Below, piece by piece: positions 34,620 to 46,609 of a stretch of DNA of 64,000 nucleotides; positions within the stretch are counted from its first letter, which is position 1; each line of letters starts with the position of its first letter. The DNA is from Anopheles merus (lineage: Eukaryota > Arthropoda > Insecta > Diptera > Culicidae): the NCBI RefSeq assembly GCF_017562075.2, contig NC_054084.1, positions 19,908,889 through 19,972,888 of the forward strand. Reading direction: 5' to 3'. The notes beneath the pieces were generated by a model. It saw only the letters and a program-made list of their open reading frames with translations, made no database searches and was not told the origin of the DNA. A program made the translations under genes and the position numbers.

Positions 34620-36405
34620 AGGAGAGCAAAGATTGTGAAATTAGGGGGGAAAATGATGCATTACAGATGACAAACTTATGAACCGATTAAATTTTAATTC
34701 ATTGGAAATGTGCAGAGTTCCGGAGGGAATATTAGATTAGATGTCCCTTTGCCAGCATGGGTTCGAGCATCTTTTCTTTCTCAATTTAATTTCATTTAAA
34801 TCATTCACTACTAGCGGAGATTGAGGAAGGAAAAACGAATGTTGAATATCATGTTTTATATTATTCGGTTCATGTTTTTAGGGTTTGGTTTCACAAGGGG
34901 ACCCAGTGTTACGCGCGATTTTTACTGTCTTTTGGTGTCTTCCACTAATAACTTTCCTACAGCATCTATTTAAACAGCAGAAATGAAATGCACAGTCACA
35001 ATTAAAAGGCCAAACACCTACACACACACACAGAGGTGTCATGTGGGCATGCGGTTCTAAACAGCACGAGACGGAGACAAAAGATTAACCATACAAAAAT
35101 GCCGCTCCTCTTCGTTCTATTATTCCACCGCCACTACACATTGAACTATCTAGAATATAGCAAAACCGTACTGACCACCCTTTTCCCGGTATGGTGCGAA
35201 CAAAAACGATGAGATTTTCGCAAAAATAACACACAAAACACACGATTGGAGCGTATTGTATTGTAAGTGCGACCAGGGAGGGGAACATAATTTAGTGACA
35301 CATAATTTAGAACTCCAGGATGCTGTGTCTAAGGTTCAGATTTTCCAAATCAAGAGAGCGAAATGTTCCGTGCTTACCAACCGGAAGAATGTAAAAGGTC
35401 CTAATGACCCTTTTTAGCTGGAGATGACTGGGGGAATGGAATCGTTTTTCTTTTTTTGTATCTGTACACCCTTCCAAACTTGGCCCTAGGTAGCATCCGG
35501 ATGGTGTGTTTGGACTAGTAAAAGCATTTCCGCCATACGTTCGCAGATTTGCAGCACATTTTGCGCCGCGTTCGCTTTCCATTCTTCTATGCTGCAATGT
35601 AATCGAAGGCGGATAGATTGGTAGTGTAATATCGAGTACAGTTTGGCAATAGAGAGGGAAAAGGGAGTTGGCAAAACAGCACGATAAGGAAACACGATAT
35701 TTTTTAAAGGTAGTGTCGCCCCTTCGCTACGTTATCTAAACGGTTTAGAGGGCGTGCGCTCGCGCGCGTTTGTCTACAGAATTATGCCCGAAAAATCAAA
35801 CGGCGTGTTTTATAACATTAAAGATTACGCAAACGCGCTGCTTCCTGTTCTTCCTTCTTTGTCCCGTTTTTGACGGTGTGTACTTGCGTACTCTCTTGTG
35901 TCCTTCCATTGCGTGTCATATAATTTAGCAAATAGTATAGAATTTAACATTTTTCACGAATGCGTTACGCGACGAATACACTTTCTCTCTTTTATCTTTG
36001 TCTCCTCAAACGAGGTTTTACGGAAAAGAAGTTACCTATTCCTCCGTCATTTGTATGGCGCGCGCGCGTGTGCAGTGTGTATGATTTCTAATTTAATCAA
36101 AAATGTTCATCGCATCGTAAGATGCTTAACTACAAACGAAGGTGCAGCGCGTGTGTCCAAGCACAAACACTTTAAGCTATACACACACACACACATTAAT
36201 CCTCTCTTTTCCTCTTCCACCGAGCTCACACAATGTGACTTCCAACACACAGTACAGTTTAACGGTATCACTCTCCATTTGTTGTTTTATACCAGCACCG
36301 GAAACGCGCATCAAAACGGCCACTTCCACGTGGTGTGGCGTTGTTTGGTGTATTTGGTGTGCGAGAATAAATAGCATTACTAGAGGACGGCGAGCGCGAC
36401 CGCGA
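34620..36405. other. Convergent 3' region between Arpc5 and Drp1
   Basis: No gene is supported. Much of it is probably the 3' untranslated region of Drp1 on the minus strand. A minus-strand AATAAA (plus-strand TTTATT near 34,578) would make that region about 1.8 kb long, but I cannot place the end. Short CA runs lie near 35,022 and 36,180. Frames such as 35,898-36,374 (+) have no signature. Confidence 0.4.
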
Positions 36406-36409
36406 CTGC

Positions 36410-39400
36410 TTACCACATGTGCGTTTCCCGGATCTCGCTAATGATGTGGTTGGCGCGGGTCAGTGCCTACAAAAACAAGAACGCGGTTAAAAACAACAGT
36501 CGTTCCAACGCCGTGTAAGGAATGTTGGCCTTTTTACCTTCAACATGTCGCTTGCCTCCTTGCGCCGGATCGAGATGTGATCGGACTCGTTCAGCAGCTC
36601 GTTCGCCGAGTCGGACTTGTACAGATGCGTGACCAGCTCCGACTGCAGGTTGTCCTTGACGAAGTTGACTAAGAAATGCATGATGGCCTTCGGTACGGAG
36701 TCTTGAATCGATTTCCGCACGATGTAGAAGTACGATTTGATCAAGCGTTCTGGAAAAGGGGGAGGTTTCGTAGGGAGGCATAACAAACAACAAAGCACGT
36801 TAATACACGGCAATTAAAGAAATATGCTTTCTAATCTCGTCATAACAACGAGATCAAACTACACTACTACGTTCGGTATCCAAGCAACCCGCTGGACCGT
36901 GCTAAAGTGAAACAAGCTTTAAGCCACACACTGTGCACATACAAACTAGAGATGGGAAAATGGCTTCGGCTCCGGAATTGGTTCCGGAATCGGAATCGGG
37001 TCCGAATTTAGTTCGGAATCAGAATCGTGTCCGAATTTGGTTCCGGAATCGGCAACGGAATCGGAATTGGCTTCCAAATCGATAACGTCTTCGAAAAGGA
37101 GTCCGTTTCGGCATCTCCATAAGAATTGACGTGTGACGGCATCTCCATAAGAATCAAAATTTACTTGTAAACGATCCATTCTCTTGGAGATTCCCGGAGT
37201 GATTTCGCTTCTAAAACTTCTTATTAGTTCAATTCAAGAACTGATTCTCATTCCGGAGCTAATTTCTATTCTGGAATCAATACTGATTACGCTACCGAAG
37301 CAAATTGCGATTCCCTGGTCGATTCCCATTCCGGAGCCGATTCCGGAATCGACTCCGGAATTGAAGCCAACTACGGAATCGGCTCCGAAATCAACCCCGG
37401 AATCGGCTCCCGAATCGATTCCAGCATCGGAATCGACTCTGGAATCGGACCCCGAATCGACTCCGAAAACGACTCCGGAATTTAGTCCGGAATCGATTCC
37501 AGTATCGAAATCGGCTCCGGATTCGGCACCGGAGTCAACCTCGGAATCAACCCCAGAATCGGCTCCAGAATCGACTCCGGAATCGACTCTGGAATCGGCT
37601 TCTGAATCGACTCCAGAATCGACTCCAGAATTGACTCCGAAATCGACTCTGGAATCGGCTCCTGAATCGACTCCGAAAACGACTCCGGAATTTGCTTCGG
37701 AATCGATTCCAGCATCGGAATATGCTCCGGAATCGACTCCAGAATCATCTCCGGAATAGGCTCTGGAGTCGACTCTGAAATCGGCTCCAAAGTCAAATCC
37801 AAAATCAGCTCCGGGAATTAACTCCGGAATTGATTCCAACCACGGAATCGGAAACGGGTAGGTCCGATTCCGAGCTCCCACCACTAATACAAACATGTTT
37901 TCTGCTGTTAAAACCGTGAGCACACACCGTGATAAAACAGAAAATGTAAAGCATCTCCTCTATCTTCGCCCCCCACTTACCGATGACGTCACAATCCTTC
38001 TGCTCCTTATCGGTCAGCTTGCGCGATGAATGGTTCATCGGCACGTCGGGCAGCAGGTTGACCGGCTTGGTCGGGCTCAGCACACCGTGCGTCGGCGTAT
38101 TGCTCGCCGTACTGTTGCCACTTTCGCTGCCCGGCGCCCCAATCATGGCCTCCATGTTCGGTGGCAAAATGCTGCCCAACCAACCGCCCGGTTGCTCGGA
38201 CACGTGATTTTGCTGCTGCTGCTGCTGTTGTTGCTGCTGTTGCTGTTGCTGTGCATCGTGATTTAAGTTCAGCATGCCCGTCTTATCCACCAGCGCCAGC
38301 TGCCGGTTCGATCCCGGCCGCCGGCTCGGCGGATTACCCGTCTGGTGGGCCATCCACTGGTCCTGCGAGTCGGTCTTGATCAGGCTCGGCACCAGCGCCG
38401 CATCCTTGTGAAAGTCCGGATGCTTCGTGTTGATGTACGCCAGCTCGATCTGCACCAGGTTCTCCACCATGCAGTTGGTGGTGGGCAGCCGGCGGCGCAG
38501 CAGCTGCGTCACCACGTCCACAATCTTCTCGTGCAGCTTCGGGAAGCGCAGCATCTCCTGCTGCACCTCCGTGCCGCAGTGCTGGATGATCCGCTGCATC
38601 TCCTCGTGGATCAGCTCGACGCAGCGCAGGGACGGATCCTCCAGGCGGCGAATCTGCCGCTTCACCAGCAGCTCGAAGCTTACCTCCGGCACGAACAGGG
38701 CCGGCCGCGGCCCGGTCGCATTGCGGATCGCCGTCAGTATGTCCATCTTGGTCAGCCCCGTCAGCGGGTGGATCGAGTCGAGCGTTTTGCCGAACGTTTC
38801 GTGGAAAATGTAGCAAATCCGCGCACCGCCGCACAGCTCCGTCGTCTCGATGTTGCGCGACGTGCCCTCGATCGTCGAGCAGTAGGCGGACGCAAACTTG
38901 GTAATGATCTGCAGCAGGCACTGGCTTTTGTCCGTCACGTCCTCGCCGTACGAGTTCAGCAGCGACTGGAATTGGGACGCCATCACGTTGACGCGCGTCT
39001 TCAGATCCGGCAGACAGTCGCGGATGTGGTGCATCAGCAGCCGGTTGAGCGTCTTGGCCAGGTAGGGCGTGCCGTTGCGCGTCGCCAGCGTCGGGTACTT
39101 GCGCTGCAGGTAAGCGGCCTCGTCCCGCAGCTGATCGTCGATCGTTTTCTTGTCCATGATGTCCTGCTGGGAGCGATTCATCACGCCAATGATGCCCAGC
39201 TTCACCGGGATGACCCGCCCGCACAGGATGTCGATCGCGTCCGTGCCGGCGTCCATCAGGTCGAGCTTGGTCAGCACCGCCAGCGTGCGGCGCCCGTCCG
39301 GATCGACGTCCTTCGCCATCTTGAGCGCCTCGCTCGTCGCCATGTCGGTGTTGGCCGCCGTCACCGCCAGTATGATCGAGTTCGGATTCTCGATGTACTT

Positions 39401-40233
39401 CAGCACCAGATCCTTGATCTGTGCCTCGATGTCTTCCGGCTGGTCGCCGACCGGCACCTTCGTAATGCCCGGCAGGTCGACCAGCGTCAGGTTGACCACC
39501 TTCGTCGAGTAAATCTTCAGATTGATCGGCTCCGGACAGATGCCCTTGTTGGCGCCCGCCATCCGGTCCGTCTCATTCTCAATCTCCGACCGGATCTCGT
39601 CAAAGTCGGTAAACACCTTGTTTTTGATGTGCAGAAATCGGCCCCACTCCTCCACCGCCACCGTACCATGCTCGGCAGAACGGTGCTCGCGGTCGTCCAG
39701 GGGCGTGTAGACGAGCTGCAGTACGAGCGGACGGCGCGTCACGATGCCGGTACCACGCGGCAGAAATGTTCGCCCGACCAAACTCTCTATGACCGAACTT
39801 TTGCCCGAGCTCTGTGTTGAGGGCAGAAAAAGGGGGAATGGGAAAGAGAGAGAGAGAGAGAGAGACATAAAAATGGAAAAGAGAGAGAATAAATGATGAC
39901 GGTCTGTGTTTGCTTTGACTCTGTCGGAATTATTCATCGACCAAAATAATAAGCAAGCGGTGAAAATGGTTTCCAAATTTTGCGCGTTACATAATTTCTC
40001 CAATCAGTTGTTCGATATGCAACAAAAAAAACATGCCCGTGATAATGCATAAACATGTCCTTCTGTCCTCGCCAGTTGGAAACCAAAGACAGCGCTCAAA
40101 CCCCATATTACGCCCCTCAAAAACCCCTTACCTGACTGCCGAGGACGACAATCTGTGGCAGCTGGATGGCATCCGAGCCGACGGTGTTGAACACATCCTG
40201 CAGCTTGTTGACCACCGGAATGAGGGCTTCCAT
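36410..40233 (-). CDS. Drp1: Dynamin-related protein 1, mitochondrial/peroxisomal fission GTPase
   Basis: Drp1 is a cytosolic GTPase that assembles on outer mitochondrial and peroxisomal membranes and constricts them. Four minus-strand exons: 40,132-40,233, 37,981-39,811, 36,538-36,749 and 36,410-36,466, total 733 residues. It begins MEALIPVVNKLQDVF. GTPase motifs: P-loop GSQSSGKSS (32-40, split by intron 1), switch threonine in GTGIVTRRP (T59), DLPG (146-149) and TKLD (215-218). The middle/stalk domain follows, then a variable B-insert with 14 consecutive Gln and Ser/Pro-rich sequence. The GTPase effector domain (LIKSYFYIVRK to RRKEASDMLK) ends SEIRETHMW. There is no PH or Pro-rich tail, which separates it from classical dynamin (shibire). 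Intron 2 contains a hAT-like element. Confidence 0.97.
36947..37886. mobile_element. hAT-like non-autonomous element inside Drp1 intron 2
   Basis: A 940-base element is flanked by a perfect 8-base target duplication ATACAAAC (36,939-36,946 and 37,887-37,894). The ends are TAGAGATGGGAAAA and CCCACCACTA, imperfect inverted termini of hAT style. Inside, the left arm carries degenerate GGAATCGG words. The right arm (37,320-37,850) is a tandem array of a 12-base unit close to GGAATCGACTCC. Around 37,110-37,190 is the unique core shared with the 23.2-kb copy. No transposase is encoded. The long Glu/Ser/Thr/Pro frames across it come from the 12-base periodicity. Confidence 0.85.
38210..38251 (-). 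repeat. Drp1: CAG/CAA tract encoding 14 Gln in Drp1
   Basis: Fourteen consecutive CAG or CAA codons lie in the B-insert between HDA and NHV. This loop is variable and intrinsically disordered in the family. The CAA interruptions suggest the tract is fairly stable. Confidence 0.9.
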
Positions 40234-40234
40234 C

Positions 40235-42160
40235 GCTATTTCCCCGCTGGTACGGTCGCGGTTTGTTTGCTATTGCCCTTTCGCTGTTGCCTCAAAACGC
40301 ACACACGCACGCACGCACACGCTCCCCTTCCGTCTGTTTCGCACACCTCGCTCACTGTGCGGAAGCGTTTGTACCGTTCGCGACCGTACGACCGTTTTTG
40401 CAGCCGATGGTGGATGGTGAAGCAAAAGGTGCAAAGTTTTTATCACACACCTCCGTCGTTGTGCGTTCGCGTCGAGCTGAAAAACTGGCGATATGTCTTT
40501 GGCTCACGCTCCCCCCTCGTTTTTTTCTTTTCTACCGTTGCTTCAAATGCGCATTGATGGATGAACGATAAGTTGTGATGAAGTTGCGTCTACACGATGC
40601 ACCTTTTTTGAATTGGCGGTTAAACATGCAAAGCAAATTGGATTGTTTTTTTTTTTGTTAATTAGTAACGTTAGTTGCTGGCATGGTGACTGACAGTTTA
40701 GGTTTGTTTTACTGGATATAAAATTAAAAAAAGTAACATCATGTTAATGTTCTTAAAAACTTAAATTATTACTTAAAAAGCCACTGCAACGTATTTTCAA
40801 TCCTTTGGCACCATTGCTGTCCTACTGCCACTGTTGTGATTTTGTTGTATGATGTTCACAAGGACGTTCTATTGGAACCAACATGGCATTTAACGAGTTA
40901 AAATTTCTTTATGAGTTACCCAAGCGCCACAGATTCAGCTTAAACGATTGAAAAATAGAATATCCATAGAAAAAAACGAAAGCTCCATAGCTTCAATGAT
41001 TTGCTCAATAGATGGCTTATTACACACTTTATCATTGTATCGCTGTCCTTTTCTTGCAATGTGTTTCGACAAGTATCATCTAATCATGACCTATATAGCC
41101 TTCTAACTTTCCGAGCAAAAATCTATATGAATGTTCGTGTGTTCAGATACGTGGATATCGACACCAACGACCATTACTCAAATTTTACTTGCTTCAGTGC
41201 TGGTGGTTTCCATTGGAGTTTAGTATTTGAACAATCCTATCGCCGTTCTAGTTCTATTGATGCATCACTTCAATGCGAAACGATACAACAGTACAGAGGC
41301 AGTGAGAAAGCTCTCCTCCAAGCGAGGAAGCTTCACTGGTTGGGTATCCCACAAACAGATGATGACACCATCATTTGGCTATTTTTAGAATGCATGAGTC
41401 GTTTGCCGTCTGCTAAACGAAGTCTTTTTATATTCCGTTTAGGTAGAGAGCTTGAGCCGTATAGAACCCGTTTGGTGATCGTTTAGTGGATTTGTGGCAC
41501 TTGGGTTGTTTACATTGCACATCGGTTTGTTGCTATGAAGCGTAACCTGACAGATATTTCACCTGTCATATAGTTCATTTCGCTTTATATTTCACCTCAT
41601 ACCTCATACCTTATTAGCTATAATTTGTCTGAAACCCTCGAAATTCGACTGACGCTAATATTCGAGATACGCTATTGCCTTTTAATATTGAGAAATACCT
41701 GTACGCTGTTGTGTGACGCGGCTTAACATTCCAAAACACATCCGTCTAACCGCAGCTTGAGCAGCCAGCCAAACCCAAACTTACCGCTCAACTGTCACGT
41801 GTCAAAACCATGCCGTGTCCATGCCACACGCATTTGTTCGAAACAAAACTCGCGACGGCATCTTCAGCACCACGCCGGTTCGCGCTTTTGTTTTTTTAAA
41901 TACAAAGTGTGTTTATAAAAGCTGGTGTGTGTTTCGCAGGAGCATCAAGCTTGCCTTCTGTACCGGTTTACAATCTGTTGTAATTAGTGCGATAGCGAAA
42001 TAGAGCGTAATTCCGCTCAGCCCTTCGATAGCTATTTGGAGGGAACCCAACTTAACCTAGCTCTTGCAGCACGCGTTCATTTTTATCAACATTGAGTAGT
42101 TTGTGTTGTGCTTGTTTGTGTGTGTGTGTCTAAAGCAGCAGTTTTGTTGAAATCTCAAGC
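40235..42160. other. Divergent intergenic region between Drp1 and the UBF-like gene
   Basis: It must hold the promoters of both genes, but no clear TATA box is seen for either. A CACGCACG microsatellite lies near 40,297-40,320. A dispersed repeat copy lies at 40,918-40,965. A 161-codon frame at 41,001-41,486 (+), starting with TTG, has no recognised domain and no coding bias, so it is not called. Confidence 0.45.
40918..40965 (+). repeat. Dispersed repeat, copy 2
   Basis: CCCAAGCGCCACAGATT followed by CAGCTTAAACGATTGAAAAAT matches 33,406-33,455 with few differences and in the same orientation. The similarity fades after about 48 bases. Confidence 0.5.
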
Positions 42161-42166
42161 AGCAAA

Positions 42167-44702
42167 ATGAGGAAACGTTCGCTTTCGGTTGCGTTCGCCC
42201 GCGCGCCCTCGGTTGAGGAAATGACGAAAAAGTTCGAAGGAGGTAACGATTTCTTCTATCACACACGCACACACACACACACACACACACAAACTAACCG
42301 CATCCCGCATTGTTTACAGTACCGTCCGAACTGGATGAGAGCGATTCGGAGGAAGAGATCGAAGAGGTCGCGGACGACGCGCCCAACGCCGACTGGGGAG
42401 TGGCGGACTACCGGAAGCTGTTCGAGCAGCTGCGCGCCGTGCTGCCCCGCAAGGACACGAAAAAGTATCAGAGCACGCTGAAAAAGATCCCCTGGGAGAA
42501 GGTAGCGGTCGAGGGCCACTCCGAGGAAGATGTCAAGCAGACCACCATGCAGCTGGCAGAGAAGGCGCGCAAATTTCGTACCCTGACCGAGATTATGCGC
42601 GATATGGAGGAGCTGTCGCGGGAGCTGAACTCGGTTGGCAAACCCAAACATCCGCTCTCCGCGTACAATCTCTTCGTGAAGGAAAAGTTCACTACCTTGA
42701 AAGCCAAACATCCCAACGCATCGGCCGTAAGTGAAGCGATAAAAAATTCATAGGCTTTACAAAGACATTTTTATTTGCAAACCTGCGTTTAATTGCAACT
42801 CGTTTACAGCCCGAGATGCTGAAAATGCTCAGCCAGGAGTTCGCGATCTTGTCGGAGAAAAAGAGAAAGAAGTACGAAGCCGTAGCCGCCGCCGCGAAGG
42901 AACAGTACAAGCAGGAGCTGGCACAATTCTAGTTAGTAATCGGAACCCCGCTCCCCTTCCCACACAACTTCTCCTTTCGGAAGACCGTGTTTAATACGGA
43001 ACATTGTTTTTCGCTACTTTTTCTTTCCATCCCCCCACCAGCCACGACAATCCCAATGCAGCGCCGGTAAAGAAAAAGAAGGCCAAAAAAGAGTCCTCTC
43101 CCAGAAAAGCGAGAAAGGCTCGCAAACCCACCGCAATTACGCCGTTCGGGCTGTTCCGGGACGAGAAGCAGGGCGAGATGGACGAAATAACCGGCCTGGC
43201 GCTGCGCAAGCTCTGGGATGAGCTGGACGTGCAGCAGAAGGTCAAGTACATCCAGCGGGCATTCCAGAGCCAGTCGGACCAGACCGGCACCGTCAAGCTG
43301 AAGCTGACGAAGGAGGAGCAGTCCATGCTGCAGGTGGCGGCCGGCAAGCCGGAACCCATCCCGCGGAGCCTGGCCGACTACTACCTGAAGCGCTACACCG
43401 AGCACGATCCGTCGGTGACGTTGGGGGCCTGGCGTAAGGACAAGCTGGCCGAGTACAAAGCGCTGCCCAAGGTGCGCAAGCTGCAGCTCGAGATCGAGTA
43501 CCGGCATGCGAAGCAGGAGTACGTCACCAAGTACCAGGAATACATCACCAACCTGGAAAACGAGACCGAGCGGCTAGCGGAAATCGAGCAGCTGCGCACG
43601 TTCATCAAGTCCAAGCTGGACAAGGAGGAAAAGCAGCTGCTCGATAACCGGCCGTTCCAGTCGATGGTGGATTCGAACGAGGTGTACGACGTGACGCAAC
43701 CGATCGCGGAATCGACGATCATTAGCGTGCCGAAGGAGATCAAGAAGGAGAAGAAAAACAAAACGTCCAAGAAGAATGGCGGCGCTGGGGTCGCACTGCC
43801 AGCACCGCCGCCGCCGGCACCGGCAGCAGCTGCAGCAGACCTGGGCAGCCCGATTCCGAAACCGATTAAATCGATCCTGAAAAGCCCGACCCCGAAACGG
43901 GCTCACCAGGAGATGGTGTCGGACGAAGCCGCCGTACCGTCGCCGAAGAAGAAGAAAAAGGTCTCCGTTGCGGGCAGCGAATCGGATAGGTAAGGGCGAC
44001 CAGATTGTGCGGGCTTAGCGGCGCGGGGGTGGTTGTTTAATGTGAAGCTTTCTTCCCTTGTTTTGACAGCAACACGGAAAAGCAAGCAAACAACGGCAGT
44101 TCCAAGGCCAGCATTGCAGCAGTGGACTCGAACGGACGAACCGGAAAAAGGAAAGAGCCACCACGTCCGCCAAAGTAAGTGTCAGGGGGGCAGGCATAAA
44201 CGCAGGCGCACACACTGGCGGGTAATAGGCCACGATGCAATGCTACTTATTTGCAACCATTTCCCCATATTTCAGAAACCTGCTGGAGTATTACCGACAG
44301 TTCCACTACCTCGGCAAGGATGAGAAGTGCGAGGAGTCGTTCCGGAACCTTTCCACCCACCGGAAGGAAACGTTGAAGGCGGAAATGCGCGCAGCAAAGC
44401 AGAAGTACTTCAAGGACCTACAGAAGTACCTCAAAACGGTACCGAAGGAGGGCCTCACAAAGTATCTCGCTAAAATGGAAAGGGAGAAGGCCGAGGCCCG
44501 TTCGGATGCTACAAGCGACGATGAATCGGCATCAGCCGCCACGGTGGCCAAAAAGATCCCCAAGGAGGAACCCAACGACAGCGACAGCGATGAGGAGGAG
44601 CAGGAGACGACGGCAACGACGGCCACGACGGGTACGAATGGCAACAATGATGATGATGATAACGACGACGACGATGACGATGATGATAGTAGCGATGAGT
44701 AA
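42167..44702 (+). CDS. UBTF: HMG-box nucleolar transcription factor, UBF-like
   Basis: UBF binds ribosomal DNA as a dimer through tandem HMG boxes and supports RNA polymerase I transcription in the nucleolus. Six exons: 42,167-42,242, 42,320-42,726, 42,810-42,931, 43,042-43,989, 44,070-44,174 and 44,276-44,702. All have consensus splice sites and joining frames; the product is 694 residues. The N-terminal region (about 50-115: LPRKDTKKYQ, PWEKVA, ARKFRTLTEI) matches the UBF dimerisation domain. The first HMG box is at about 133-202 (KPKHPLSAYNLFVKEKF). Weaker HMG-like segments lie near 230-280 (KPTAITPFGLF), 306-370 (SLADYYLKRYTE) and 540-600 (LLEYYRQFHYLGKDEK). Basic linkers and a long Asp/Glu/Ser tail complete the UBF plan. 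Divergent from Drp1, tandem with IF1. The UBF assignment rests on family memory. Confidence 0.85.
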
Positions 44703-45418
44703 TGGTGGCAGTAGGTGTATATGGAATTATGCTCCCGTTTGGAAGTTCCCCTTGGTGTCCCCGTTCCGTTGTGGGGAATGGGCGTTGTGGGGTTCGAGGA
44801 TTTCCTTCCTTATTTTTACGTCCTTCTTTTTTATAATGGATTTTTTCGTTGCGTGTATATAAGCAAACATTTAAGCAGTAAAATGCAACATGAAGCCGGG
44901 AGTTCCAGCTTGAAATAACGCCATTATAAACCAATCCTTCCCTCGCTTAGGGGTGAAGCAAATAGAGACAATTGTGTTTGACTTAAGAAACGCATCACAC
45001 AGAAAACAAACTAAAAAGAGAACCAACAACAGGACGCTTAGGGCAAGGAAGATACAATAATTATGTTCCCTTTCTAATAGGAAACGCTCGCCTAACCCGC
45101 GGCACACACAAAGAGGAGAGAATATATATTGCAATCACGGGTAGCGGTAGAGCTGAAAAGCTCAACAAAAGACTTGGGGCAAGCCAAATACTAGGTACAA
45201 CCTGCGGGTCCATTCCGCATGTGCTGTACACGTCGTTGAATCCTAACACAAAAAACACGTGTTTTATTTGTAGCATCTAGTAGTGTTGTTCTAATGAAAG
45301 TGACGTGTGCCTCCTTTGATGAAGTTACTTGACTGCATTGGAATGCGTATTTTTCTTTTTTCGTTTCGGTTGTGTTGCAAATTCAAAATTAAATTCAAAA
45401 ATTTATCTTAATTAAACG

Positions 45419-45424
45419 AATAAA
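45419..45424 (+). terminator. Possible polyadenylation signal of the UBF-like gene
   Basis: AATAAA is one candidate signal, about 720 bases after the stop codon at 44,700-44,702. It is only 300 bases before the IF1 start codon, so an earlier non-canonical signal is also possible. Confidence 0.35.
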
Positions 45425-45716
45425 AGTGAAAAAAAATGAATTCAAAAAAACGGGTACATCAATCGTTACTGATTCAAAACCGTCCACCGTCATCCGAACG
45501 GGCAGATAAAAACTGCATAAAAAAACCCTACCTGTTGCAATGCACTTTTGTCGTGGATAGGCTGTCAAAAACGTCAAAGTCATCGTCAGTGTGAAAGTGT
45601 ATGGGTGCTTGTGTGGGATCGTCCATCTTTCCGCTGTATTCGGTGCTGTGCCTTCGAGACGGACGGCCGTCATTTCGTGTTTGTTCAAACAGTTCAACAA
45701 AAAGGAGTGCTTCAAG

Positions 45717-46342
45717 ATGCAATCTCTGCGCAAAACTACCACCTGGATGATTCCCAGCGGAATGAGGTACGTTTCTTAAAGCTCCATTACATCGATATTT
45801 TCCGTTTGTGTTGTACGCCTACTTTTTGGAGGTTGAAATGGTATTCAACCAAATGGTTGCCAAGACCGTTTCTTACCCCAATTTCTTATCTTCGGGACAC
45901 ACGGAGGGTGCAATTGCTTATCATTTTGGGAGTGCGGTGCAGGCACGATATGTCGATAGAGTGATTTCGATGTTAATGCCCAATGTGCGTTGCCTTCCAG
46001 AATCGCTCGCATGAGCGCCGGCGAGATGGGCAGCGGTGCTGGCAAGGGAGGCGGTGGCGGTGGATCGATCCGTGAAGCCGGCGGTTCCTTCGGCAAGATG
46101 GAGGTTGCCCACGAGGAAGAGTATTTCTACAAACAGGTAAGTCGATAATTTAGCTTGCATGGCTGCATCAATTAGTAACACGCTTTCTCACTCTCCTCTC
46201 CCGTCTATTGTAGCGCCAGGAGCAGCTGGCCAAGCTGAAGCAGAAAGCCATCAACCAGGAAGACTTCCACTCGGAATCGATCAAACATCACGAAGAGGCG
46301 ATCGCACGCCACAAGAAAGCGATCGAGCAGCTGAAGAAGTAA
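45717..46342 (+). CDS. ATPIF1: Mitochondrial F1F0-ATPase inhibitor IF1
   Basis: IF1 enters the mitochondrial matrix and blocks ATP hydrolysis by F1-ATPase when the membrane potential falls. Three exons, 45,717-45,766, 46,001-46,136 and 46,214-46,342, have GTACGT/GTAAGT donors and CCAG/TGTAG acceptors. They encode 104 residues against about 106 in mammals. The first 20 or so (MQSLRKTTTWMIPSGMRIAR) form a basic import presequence. The inhibitory segment GSGAGKGGGGGGSIREAGGS then FGKMEVAHEEEYFYKQ is the family signature. The C-terminal coiled coil (QLAKLKQKAI to AIARHKKAIEQLKK) keeps the histidine cluster (IKHHEE) linked to pH-dependent oligomerisation. The gene lies tandem to, and about 1 kb downstream of, the UBF-like gene. 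Confidence 0.95.
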
Positions 46343-46578
46343 ATCACGCTTCATCGTTGGAGCGCGATCGAGAGTGATATCATTACACCGCACACATATC
46401 ATGATCGTACCATGAGTACTTAACACGTTTGTGCGGCGTCTGTGTCTTGTATGTGCATTTGTTTGCATGGTAAAGGAAGGTGAACGTGTTTGTAGTATTA
46501 TCCCCCAACCAATGCCTTTGTACTCTTCCTGTCCCCCAAGAACGTAGTGGTGATGGTTTTCAGATGACAGTTTGTTAG

Positions 46579-46584
46579 AATAAA
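46579..46584 (+). terminator. ATPIF1: Polyadenylation signal of IF1
   Basis: AATAAA lies about 240 bases after the IF1 stop codon at 46,340-46,342, giving a compact 3' untranslated region. Confidence 0.65.
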
Positions 46585-46609
46585 TTAGAGAGTTCAATCA
46601 TCATTTTAA

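Noticed and set aside
37184..37923. Glu/Ser/Thr/Pro-rich frames of 191 and 229 codons
   Set aside because: They lie wholly inside the hAT-like element. The 12-base unit is a multiple of three, so any frame through it stays open. This is not a gene.
38334..39820. Long frames on both strands over Drp1 exon 2 (296 and 491 codons)
   Set aside because: They overlap the unmistakable dynamin GTPase and stalk coding sequence and are frame shadows of it. They also show how easily GC-rich exons produce spurious frames, which tempers the dual-frame claim at 20-22 kb.
41001..41486. 161-codon plus-strand frame between Drp1 and the UBF-like gene
   Set aside because: It begins with TTG, is in AT-rich DNA, and has no recognised motif. 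It may be mobile-element debris.
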